Source: an archaeon
GTDB taxonomy: Archaea; Iainarchaeota; Iainarchaeia; Iainarchaeales; GCA-2688035
Direction: 5' to 3'
Assembly (NCBI GenBank): GCA_030745815.1
Contig: JASLNX010000081.1
Coordinates: 1-6,197 of the forward strand
Length of the DNA: 6,197 nt
The notes below the pieces were generated by a model that did not search any database, was not told where the DNA came from, and saw only the letters and a program-made list of their open reading frames with translations. Shown one piece after another: positions 1 through 6,197 of this stretch (its first letter is position 1; the number at the start of each line of letters is the position of its first letter). The position numbers were made by a program, and so were the translations under genes.

Positions 1-2034
1 TGTGTACTGGAACAAGCTGGTAACCGGATTAATGAAGAAACAACTTTGATGCACAAGAAGCAGTTTAATACAGAGTTTAGTGACTTCTATCGTCTTAACT
101 GGGAAACTGATAAGGACCCAAACGCGTTTATTCACAAGAACAACATAACTTGGAGTGAAGGTCGAAGCCTTCTTTATGAGAAGGTTCCAAAAATATATGA
201 TTACTACATTTTCATAGACGATGATGTAACTTTTGAGCTAGCAGACAAGTCTTTAGAGAATCGGTGGGATGTTGCGCCAACAATAAAAAGTCTGCTTGAA
301 GAATATGAACCGGTAATGGCCACGTTTAATTCTAGGAAATGGCATTTTAAGGGCATAATTGAAAAACTGGAGAAAAAGAATAAGGGCCAAGAGGGCATAA
401 GAAAAGTTTTCCCATACGTTGGCCAAGATTTAGACTGCCAGATTCTTTCAGAGAGTTTTGCAAAAGTAATGTTCCCTGTTGTTTACCATGGCACTGGATT
501 TTCAACTTGGTACTTTAACTACGTTTGCCACAAGCTATTCCCAAAAAAGCAAATGGTTTTCTCAGATGTGTTCCTGCGGAATTTGAGAAAGAACTCGCAC
601 AAGGTTTGTGTAAGACTTCCACATTGTCGTGGCGCACTTGCTGTAGCAAACAGGTTTAATGAAAATACTTTTGACAAAGATTTCCCAATGAGCCGTGAAG
701 AAGTCATTGAGCTAAACGTGCAGACCTATGGTGGAGGTGTAGATAAATCAGGGGTTGGATTTACTTCAAAAGATCTGGCCAAAATATATGACATTAACAA
801 TCCTGATTGGCAAAATCGAAAAAGTGTTGTGGAAAAAAAAGTAGTTGGGATTGGCTTTCGAAAGACTGGAACAACTTCTTTGGGTGAATGTTTTCGCAAT
901 GTGTTCGGATACAAAACTAGTAGCTTTCGCCAGCGCAGTTCGCCCAAGCTGATGGAGGAATGGAAACAAAACAAGTTTGGCCCTGCAATGAAACGTCTTG
1001 TAGCTAGGTCCACAGCCTTTGAAGACATTCCCTGGCCATTCCTTTACAAGTTAATTGATAAGAACTACCCGGGCACAAAATTTATTCTAACAATTCGCGA
1101 CCCAAAGAGATGGTTTGAGAGTTGGAAACGCTTCTTTAAGAAAAAGGCATTTGAGCACCCAGGGGAGATAGAGGCCTTGCAGATTATTTATGGTATTTCC
1201 AAACCAGAGGAAATTAACAAAGAGAAATTTATTAAACGCTTTAACCGCCACAATCGTGAAGTGATAGAATACTTTAAAGACCGCCCAAACGATTTACTTG
1301 TTGTTGACTGGTCAGAGGGAACCGATGCAGAGAATTGGAAAAGGCTCTGCAATTTTTTGGGTGAAAAAATCCCAAAACGTCCCTTTCCAAAAGTTATGAT
1401 GAGCAAGGATACACGCGAATTGCTTTTGCAAAAGCAAACCAAATGCCTTTTTGTTCACATTCCAAGAACAGGGGGCACGTCAGTTAAGGACTTGTGCAAG
1501 TTTCGCATGCATAAAATTGATCAGCATCTAACTTATACTGAAATAGTTGAAAAACTGAAGAGGCAAGGCAAACTATTTGATTTTTCATTTGCTATCGTAA
1601 GAAATCCTTGGGCAAGGCTTGTTTCAGCATATGAGTATGCCAAAATGGATAAGTCGCGCTGGCACGATAATGTGGCTGGGAAGCGGCCACATCCGGATTA
1701 TGAAGCTGTAAAAGGCAAGTCCTTTGAGGAAGTTGTGAAAATGAAGATAGGAGGATATAATTTCAAGCATCCTTCGCTGCGCTTTGACCAATCACACTTT
1801 ATTGCCGATGAAGATGGGAAAATTCTAGTTGATTATGTTGTTCACTTGGAAAACTTCGCCAAAGAATTTAAACCCATTGAGCAAAAGCTTGGCATAACCA
1901 AGGCAGTTGGTTTTTCAAACAAAAGCAAGCGCCAGCAGGATTACCCTACATACTATAACAAAGAAACAAGAAAAGCGGTTGCAGAAATTTACAAGCAAGA
2001 TATTGATTTGTTTGGCTACAGGTTTGGTGATTGA
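1..2034 (+). CDS. Three-module glycosyltransferase-like / sulfotransferase / sulfotransferase fusion protein (5' truncated)
   Basis: The frame is open from base 1, so the true start lies upstream; TTG 46 and ATG 49 are only internal candidates. Residues are counted from the codon at 46. Module 1 (about 1-250) looks like a GT-A glycosyltransferase: TWSEGR (35-40) then YYIFIDDDV (53-61) with a DXD-type metal/nucleotide-sugar site, and a second acidic cluster GQDLD (126-130); its family is not recognised. Module 2 (about 265-452) resembles Sulfotransfer_4: a 5'-phosphosulfate loop GFRKTGTTSL (270-279), a 3'-phosphate motif IRDPKRWFESW (350-360, R351 and S359), and a FLGEKIPKRPFP end (437-448). 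Module 3 (about 466-660) resembles Sulfotransfer_2: FVHIPRTGGTS (469-479), VRNPWARLVSAY (518-529, R519 and S527), then DQSHF (581-585) and the family-typical tail DIDLFGYRF (652-660). Both sulfotransferase modules keep their PAPS-binding residues and should transfer sulfate from PAPS to glycan hydroxyls (inference). No membrane segment is seen. Its stop abuts the next gene. Sulfotransferase calls are firm; the first module and all substrates are uncertain. Confidence 0.85.
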   Translation, partial: CVLEQAGNRINEETTLMHKKQFNTEFSDFYRLNWETDKDPNAFIHKNNITWSEGRSLLYEKVPKIYDYYIFIDDDVTFELADKSLENRWDVAPTIKSLLEEYEPVMATFNSRKWHFKGIIEKLEKKNKGQEGIRKVFPYVGQDLDCQILSESFAKVMFPVVYHGTGFSTWYFNYVCHKLFPKKQMVFSDVFLRNLRKNSHKVCVRLPHCRGALAVANRFNENTFDKDFPMSREEVIELNVQTYGGGVDKSGVGFTSKDLAKIYDINNPDWQNRKSVVEKKVVGIGFRKTGTTSLGECFRNVFGYKTSSFRQRSSPKLMEEWKQNKFGPAMKRLVARSTAFEDIPWPFLYKLIDKNYPGTKFILTIRDPKRWFESWKRFFKKKAFEHPGEIEALQIIYGISKPEEINKEKFIKRFNRHNREVIEYFKDRPNDLLVVDWSEGTDAENWKRLCNFLGEKIPKRPFPKVMMSKDTRELLLQKQTKCLFVHIPRTGGTSVKDLCKFRMHKIDQHLTYTEIVEKLKRQGKLFDFSFAIVRNPWARLVSAYEYAKMDKSRWHDNVAGKRPHPDYEAVKGKSFEEVVKMKIGGYNFKHPSLRFDQSHFIADEDGKILVDYVVHLENFAKEFKPIEQKLGITKAVGFSNKSKRQQDYPTYYNKETRKAVAEIYKQDIDLFGYRFGD
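2026..2031 (+). promoter_or_regulatory. Shine-Dalgarno site for the gene starting at 2035
   Basis: GGTGAT lies inside the last codons of the upstream gene, three bases before the ATG at 2035. The upstream TGA (2032-2034) directly touches that ATG. The arrangement fixes the start of the second gene and suggests translational coupling. GGTGA is complementary to the conserved 3' end of 16S rRNA and is a common archaeal form. Confidence 0.6.
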
Positions 2035-4917
2035 ATGAATCCAATCACTGTGCGAAAAATTGGGCCGGACCGGAAGAATCCAAAGCACATAATATATGCC
2101 GGTCGGAGAAAGGCTGGTTTATTTTCTCATGTAATTGAATTCCTTAGGGTCATGGCCGTGGCAGACAAGTTAAAGATTCAGCCAATAGTTATCCCTTACT
2201 GGGTTAATGATTCGCCTTACTGGTCTCCTTCAAGTTATCATGGCAAGACTAATGTTTTTGAGTATTATTTTGAGCCGATTAATGATTACACAATTGAGGA
2301 CGTTTTGCCGATTGCGCCAACAAAACAAGATCTTAGCAAAATAGACAAAGACTTCCCAGGCAGCAGTGAGAATACAAATAAGCAAATTTTTTTAAGATAC
2401 GAAGTCAACGGCTGCCCAGAAAACGTTTGTATTGTTGCATACCGCGGAGCACATTTTGAGAGCAACAAACGCTTAGAACCTGACATTCATAAGTACATTA
2501 AGGTAAGGCCATTTATTTTGAAAAAAGTTAATGAATTCAAAAAGAAGTTTATGGACGGACAGAAGGTTATTGGGGTGCACATAAGGGGACCAAATTGCTA
2601 TGAACTTCGCACGCCCCTTCGCCGATTGGGATATAAATATGTGAGAAACAATTCTCTTGACAATGTTCCGTTTAAGGAGTACTTTGCCCTTGTTGATTAT
2701 CAGTTGAGAGAGCATCCGAATTCCAAGATTCTTGTTGCCACCGACGATTCACGTGTGCTGGAAAAGTTTAAGGAGCATTATAAAGAAAAAATTATTCATT
2801 ACGATGCCAAGAGAGCAGTTGGCGGCGAAACACATTTTATAAAAGGAGACAGCCCACTTTTAAAAAATGAATCAAAAGCAATTTTGGGCGAAGAGGTTCT
2901 TATTGAGGCCCTGCTTCTTTCAAAAGCCGACTTCTTTGTCCACGGGAAATCTAACGTCTCTCACGCAGTAAAACTTTGGTCACCCCAAATGCCGCGAGTG
3001 GATGTTTTTGGGCGTAGGCAATGGCCCAAGGACCTAACTACAAAAGGGACCCTGTCAAAACTGTCAAAAAAACCAAGACCAAAAATAATGATTACGTCTG
3101 ATGTAAAAGTTTGCAGAGCTGGGCACCAGCAGATTCACCGAGACACAGCCTTCATGCTATCAGAACTTTTTAATCTTAAGTATGTGCACTCGCCTATTAA
3201 CATAGGTGGAAGGGGTGGAAAAGAACTTTCTGCGCAATTGGATGACCTTTTTGGAATTACTAAGGGCGCCACAAAGATATCCAAAGTTAATGAAACCGGT
3301 TTATGTGAAGTTCATTTGAGGGGGCATCGTTTTGGCAAGCAATACAATTCAGAGCTTGAGGGCCTGAATTTTGATTATATTAAGGGAGAGATAGAAAAAT
3401 GCAATGACCCGAAAAAAAGATATCTTATCTTTGTACCCAACGGCCTTTTCTTCAGTCTCGAGGATTTAAAAAAATATGTGGACGGAAAGGATCCAAAACT
3501 TTTTAGTCCCAAGGACTATATGCGCGTTTCAAATTTGTTGAAGCGAAAATTTTACGGGGCAAACAAATTCCGTAAATCTTATTTTAAAAAAGGAGTTTTC
3601 AACATTGCTGTACACATTCGAAGAGGGGACATTGTTAACTCCGAGCGAAAAGATCACAGGAAGTACATCCCTGACAAGTATTTCGCCGAAGTCATTGACA
3701 GTATTGTGCCGTTGGTTAAGGACAAGTTTTACTACGCTGTACACATCTACACTGAGCAGAACGCACTGCTTGACCCGGAATTGGAGAACAGGCCTGATAC
3801 TGTGGTTCACAGGAGCAAGGGCCCTGAAGGAATAATTGATGACTTGTATCATCTGACCACAGCAGATATTCTTGTACAGAGCAAAAGCTTTTTTTCAATG
3901 GTTGCTGCAGAGCGTTCCAACGGAATTAAAGTCTTGTGGGACCAACCATTGGACGAGCAAAAAATTTTGGATTATGTAAACTCAAGCTTTCCCAATGTGC
4001 AAAATTTAATTTTGAATGTTCCAACTGTTAATAATATGTTAAAGGGCCAAGAAGAAATCATTTCAAGAAAAGACAAAGCAATTGCCAAGATGGAATCCTC
4101 TTTGACTAAGAGAAAAGCTATAATGCACAAGAGGGACAAAAAAATAGAGAGCTTGCTAAATTCCAATGCATACCGTTTGGGCAGTGCAATACTTCGTCCC
4201 ATTCAAGCATCTCTACGGCTTTTAGGGTATTCTTCTAATCAAAAAGTTGATGAGGTGCCAAGTCAGACAATGCAAAAAGGTGATAGGCACAGGCAAAAAC
4301 AAATGCTGCCCCTTCTAATGTCTTTTCCATGTTCCGGATCGCATTGGATAAGGTATTGCGTTGAATATTTCTCAGGCAAACGCACTCCTGGCAGGCCACT
4401 ACTTGTTGAAAAAGACAAGTTAAATCCAAATGATTTGATAATAACTAGAACCCATAATTGCAATTCACACACCACTAGGCCAGCTAAGCTAATCTTGCTT
4501 CTTAGAAACTATAAGGAACTGTTTCTTCGCACATCCCCTCCATTTAGCAGTTACAAAATGGACTTTTTTGAGGTATACCCGGAAATGGTTCGATATTTTC
4601 ATGAGTATGACGGCGAAAAGCTTTTGGTATACTATGAGGATCTGACATCTGAGAATTTTAGTTGCATGGAGAAAGTGTTGTCCTTTTTGGATATTAAGTA
4701 TGACTTAACCAAATGTGATGTAAATAAACTCAGAAAACAAAGTTTGAAGAGGCGAGGTTCACGTTCTTCAAAAGATGGCGTTCCGCAAAGAATTCACTAT
4801 TCTTTAAGGCTTCCCCAAATCGAAAGAACGAGAATTGACAACAAATTCAGAAAAAATCTTGGAGACTTGTACGAAAGGTATTTGGGAAGGTACGCTGAAA
4901 GCAACTTGAAATATTAA
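2035..4917 (+). CDS. Three-module fusion: two fucosyltransferase-like modules, coiled-coil linker, C-terminal sulfotransferase
   Basis: This is a complete 960-residue protein starting at the ATG that abuts the upstream stop. Module 1 (about 15-335) has features of the GT23/NodZ-like fucosyltransferase fold: VIGVHIRGPN (178-187), ILVATDDSRVLEKF (232-245) and LLSKADFFVHGKS (294-306). Module 2 (about 348-660) has a glycine/histidine-rich start around CRAGHQQIHRD (360-370), the motif AVHIRRGD (525-532) typical of alpha-1,2/1,6-fucosyltransferases, and TTADILVQSKSFFS (608-621). Residues 665-706 are highly charged with spaced Ile/Leu/Met and probably form a coiled coil, followed by SNAYRLGSAILRP (710-722), a pattern often seen beside coiled coils in bacterial glycosyltransferases. 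Module 3 (about 758-955) is Sulfotransfer_1-like: MSFPCSGSHWIRY (762-774), LLLRNYKE (821-828) and LLVYYEDLTSENF (863-875). It should bind PAPS, but both PAPS motifs are atypical: Cys766 stands where Lys/Arg is usual, and the Ser expected eight residues after R824 is absent. No signal peptide or transmembrane helix is visible. Fucose as the donor sugar is inferred from fold motifs only. Confidence 0.85.
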   Translation: MNPITVRKIGPDRKNPKHIIYAGRRKAGLFSHVIEFLRVMAVADKLKIQPIVIPYWVNDSPYWSPSSYHGKTNVFEYYFEPINDYTIEDVLPIAPTKQDLSKIDKDFPGSSENTNKQIFLRYEVNGCPENVCIVAYRGAHFESNKRLEPDIHKYIKVRPFILKKVNEFKKKFMDGQKVIGVHIRGPNCYELRTPLRRLGYKYVRNNSLDNVPFKEYFALVDYQLREHPNSKILVATDDSRVLEKFKEHYKEKIIHYDAKRAVGGETHFIKGDSPLLKNESKAILGEEVLIEALLLSKADFFVHGKSNVSHAVKLWSPQMPRVDVFGRRQWPKDLTTKGTLSKLSKKPRPKIMITSDVKVCRAGHQQIHRDTAFMLSELFNLKYVHSPINIGGRGGKELSAQLDDLFGITKGATKISKVNETGLCEVHLRGHRFGKQYNSELEGLNFDYIKGEIEKCNDPKKRYLIFVPNGLFFSLEDLKKYVDGKDPKLFSPKDYMRVSNLLKRKFYGANKFRKSYFKKGVFNIAVHIRRGDIVNSERKDHRKYIPDKYFAEVIDSIVPLVKDKFYYAVHIYTEQNALLDPELENRPDTVVHRSKGPEGIIDDLYHLTTADILVQSKSFFSMVAAERSNGIKVLWDQPLDEQKILDYVNSSFPNVQNLILNVPTVNNMLKGQEEIISRKDKAIAKMESSLTKRKAIMHKRDKKIESLLNSNAYRLGSAILRPIQASLRLLGYSSNQKVDEVPSQTMQKGDRHRQKQMLPLLMSFPCSGSHWIRYCVEYFSGKRTPGRPLLVEKDKLNPNDLIITRTHNCNSHTTRPAKLILLLRNYKELFLRTSPPFSSYKMDFFEVYPEMVRYFHEYDGEKLLVYYEDLTSENFSCMEKVLSFLDIKYDLTKCDVNKLRKQSLKRRGSRSSKDGVPQRIHYSLRLPQIERTRIDNKFRKNLGDLYERYLGRYAESNLKY
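3052..3069 (+). repeat. Perfect 9-bp tandem duplication in an interdomain linker
   Basis: CTGTCAAAA occurs twice back to back and encodes LSK-LSK (residues 340-345) in the basic linker between the two fucosyltransferase-like modules. It runs into a 7-base A tract (3066-3072). It keeps frame and looks like a small slippage duplication in a tolerant linker, with no regulatory role evident. Confidence 0.7.
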
Positions 4918-4920
4918 ACT

Positions 4921-4925
4921 GGTGA
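4921..4925 (+). promoter_or_regulatory. Shine-Dalgarno site for the gene starting at 4931
   Basis: GGTGA sits in the 13-base gap after the stop of the second gene, five bases before the ATG at 4931. It supports that ATG over the in-frame GTG at 4922, which overlaps the site itself. The ATG at 4926 is in another frame and closes after six codons. Confidence 0.55.
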
Positions 4926-4930
4926 ATGAA

Positions 4931-6197
4931 ATGTCGAATGCCTTAACGAATTCTGCCCGGGAAAGCAATCAAAGAAAAGAAAAAATTGTTAATTTCCTAA
5001 TTGACGAACCCAAGACTGTGTACAACAAACCTGACTGGCGTTATTCTAAAGCAGGAATGCACAGGCCCGGTAGATTTCGGATGAAAGACGTTGAACTAAC
5101 TTTGTTTGATGACATTTTCATTTCGCCGGAACTCAACTGTCTTGAGACAGTTGGCTTTTATCACAAAAAGCTGATGGCAACTTATGGAATAGATTATGAG
5201 AAAGTGCGCTGCCAAATAAACGGTGAGAATCTGAAAGGAGAATCTGTTAAGGCAACTTTTGCAGGCGGGGAGATTGGAGCAATACAACTCAAGTTTTATC
5301 ACGATTTTTCAAAAATGAAACCCGGCAAGACCCAAGATGTGAGCATTGTTGCCGGGGAATTTAAAAAGAACTTTACCTTAAGCCCGCCAAGAATTTCTCC
5401 CCATTACTATGTTACCCTACAAACAATGATTCGCAGTGGCTTTATTAAGCAAAAACTTTTGGCAGAATGGATTGATTACTACTTATCCTGCGGGGTGGAG
5501 CATTTTTACATTTACGACAATGGAATAAATGAGAAGGATATGGGGCTGTTGAATTCCTATACTGAAGTAACTGTTGTGGATTGGGATAAAACATCGTACT
5601 TTTGGATGGAGTATGATTTGAATAAGAAGGAGTGGATTTCGATTCATAAGAATCAGCCTGCAGCAAGCACACACTGCATTCAAAAATATGGACGGGGCGG
5701 GCAATCCAAATGGATGATTTTTGTTGACCCGGATGAATTCTTGTATTCGCCAACTTCTTCCCTTTTAGACGTACTAAAAAAGTATGAAAACGATAATACT
5801 GTGTCAGCGCTGACTGTGCACAGTTATCTTTTTGCGGGCTTTCCCCCGATCTTAACGAAAAGTATTGCACACGACTGTATTGTCCGAGAAAAAAAGGTTC
5901 ATAGCCAAATAAAGTCAATTGTTAAGCCAGAGTTTGTAGAAAATCACAAGGTTCACGGTGCAAGTAATATTAAGGGCAAGAAAACTAAAATGCTGGATAT
6001 TGATGAGCTGCGCTACAACCATTACAAACACATTGGGAAGTGGCGTTATGTGCGCAAAGGGCAGTTGCGTGGTCCAGTGATTGATCGGGAACTATCAGAT
6101 ATTGTAAAGAGGAATGAAAAAAGATTAAAGGAAAGTAGTGGAGATGCTTTTGATTTTTTTGAAGGCATTTACTGCATAAATCCTACTAGAAACCGCT
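4931..6197 (+). CDS. GT92 (DUF23)-type glycosyltransferase with N-terminal extension (3' truncated)
   Basis: The frame stays open from ATG 4931 to the window end, giving 422 residues without the C-terminus. Residues 1-155 are a poorly conserved, probably beta-rich N-terminal region with no motif I can name. The catalytic part starts near YYVTLQTMIRSG (159-170) and shows the GT92 order: EWIDYYLSCGVEHFYIYDN (179-197), where the family has EW-I-YH-GV-HFYIYDN; WMIFVDPDEFL (261-271) with the metal-binding DPD (266-268); KSIVKPEFV (328-336) followed by H339 and VHGA (341-344); and a late NHYKH (363-367). GT92 enzymes include metazoan galactosyltransferases such as GALT-1 that act on fucose, plus many uncharacterised bacterial members. 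A galactosyl-type transfer onto a neighbouring fucose is therefore attractive here but is only inference. No signal peptide or membrane helix is seen in this part. It follows the fusion gene by 13 bases with its own GGTGA site, so it is very likely in the same operon. Confidence 0.85.
   Translation, partial: MSNALTNSARESNQRKEKIVNFLIDEPKTVYNKPDWRYSKAGMHRPGRFRMKDVELTLFDDIFISPELNCLETVGFYHKKLMATYGIDYEKVRCQINGENLKGESVKATFAGGEIGAIQLKFYHDFSKMKPGKTQDVSIVAGEFKKNFTLSPPRISPHYYVTLQTMIRSGFIKQKLLAEWIDYYLSCGVEHFYIYDNGINEKDMGLLNSYTEVTVVDWDKTSYFWMEYDLNKKEWISIHKNQPAASTHCIQKYGRGGQSKWMIFVDPDEFLYSPTSSLLDVLKKYENDNTVSALTVHSYLFAGFPPILTKSIAHDCIVREKKVHSQIKSIVKPEFVENHKVHGASNIKGKKTKMLDIDELRYNHYKHIGKWRYVRKGQLRGPVIDRELSDIVKRNEKRLKESSGDAFDFFEGIYCINPTRNR

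Noticed and set aside
46..51. TTG/ATG as the real start of the first gene
   Set aside because: The frame is open back to base 1 (beginning CVLEQAGNRIN), no Shine-Dalgarno sequence precedes these codons, and the glycosyltransferase-like module would lack its first strands.
726..1028. 100-codon minus-strand open frame
   Set aside because: It is antisense to the first fusion gene across a well-supported sulfotransferase motif; the peptide is of low quality and has no start signal.
3529..3852. Minus-strand frame of 107 codons and an overlapping plus-strand frame of 76 codons (3605-3835)
   Set aside because: Both overlap the HIRRGD fucosyltransferase-like module in the true frame and show no motifs of their own.
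2395..4150. Further homopolymer runs (T7 near 2390, A7 at 3412-3418, A7 at 4138-4144) as slippage or regulatory signals
   Set aside because: They are spread inside modules and follow from Lys/Phe codons in AT-rich DNA. None sits at a clean junction with a useful alternative frame.
4915..4935. Terminator or promoter between the second and third genes
   Set aside because: The gap is 13 bases, with no inverted repeat or T run and only a ribosome binding site.
5445..5918. 157-codon open frame on the minus strand
   Set aside because: It lies wholly inside the GT92-type gene, whose motifs are in the plus frame. The translated minus product has no recognisable domain.
1..6197. Eukaryotic or giant-virus origin suggested by GT92, fucosyltransferase-like and sulfotransferase content
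   Set aside because: Touching and 13-base-spaced co-directional genes with Shine-Dalgarno sites and no introns point to a prokaryotic operon; a viral source cannot be fully excluded without flanking genes.

Overview
The window is a compact, single-direction gene block with no room for anything but coding sequence: three plus-strand genes, two of them split by the window edges. By eye the DNA is AT-rich (roughly 40% G+C, not counted). There are no introns. The stop of gene 1 abuts the ATG of gene 2, and 13 bases separate genes 2 and 3, so this is a prokaryotic operon. Both internal starts are preceded by GGTGA. That Shine-Dalgarno form is favoured in archaea, although it fits the bacterial anti-SD too. 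An archaeon (possibly a small-genome DPANN lineage) is my preferred guess, with an AT-rich bacterium as the alternative. No taxonomic marker gene is present.

Layout. Positions 1-2034: a 5'-truncated gene for a three-module protein made of a DXD-type glycosyltransferase-like module, a Sulfotransfer_4-like sulfotransferase and a Sulfotransfer_2-like sulfotransferase. Positions 2035-4917: a complete 960-residue protein with two successive fucosyltransferase-like (GT-B, HIRxG motif) modules, a basic coiled-coil linker and a C-terminal Sulfotransfer_1-like module. Positions 4931-6197: a 3'-truncated gene for a GT92 (DUF23)-type glycosyltransferase with an N-terminal extension.

Together the three genes encode at least seven recognisable catalytic-type modules: four glycosyltransferase-like and three PAPS-dependent sulfotransferase-like. 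The simplest reading is a surface-glycan or exopolysaccharide locus in which sugars (probably including fucose) are added and sulfated by enzymes fused into long assembly-line-like polypeptides. No membrane helices or signal peptides are visible in the parts seen, so the work is probably done on the cytoplasmic side. Genes for PAPS or GDP-fucose supply, flippase, polymerase or export are not in the window. The main novelty is the architecture: three distinct sulfotransferase families fused to glycosyltransferases in two adjacent genes. I see no RNA genes, mobile elements, CRISPR arrays, promoters or terminators.
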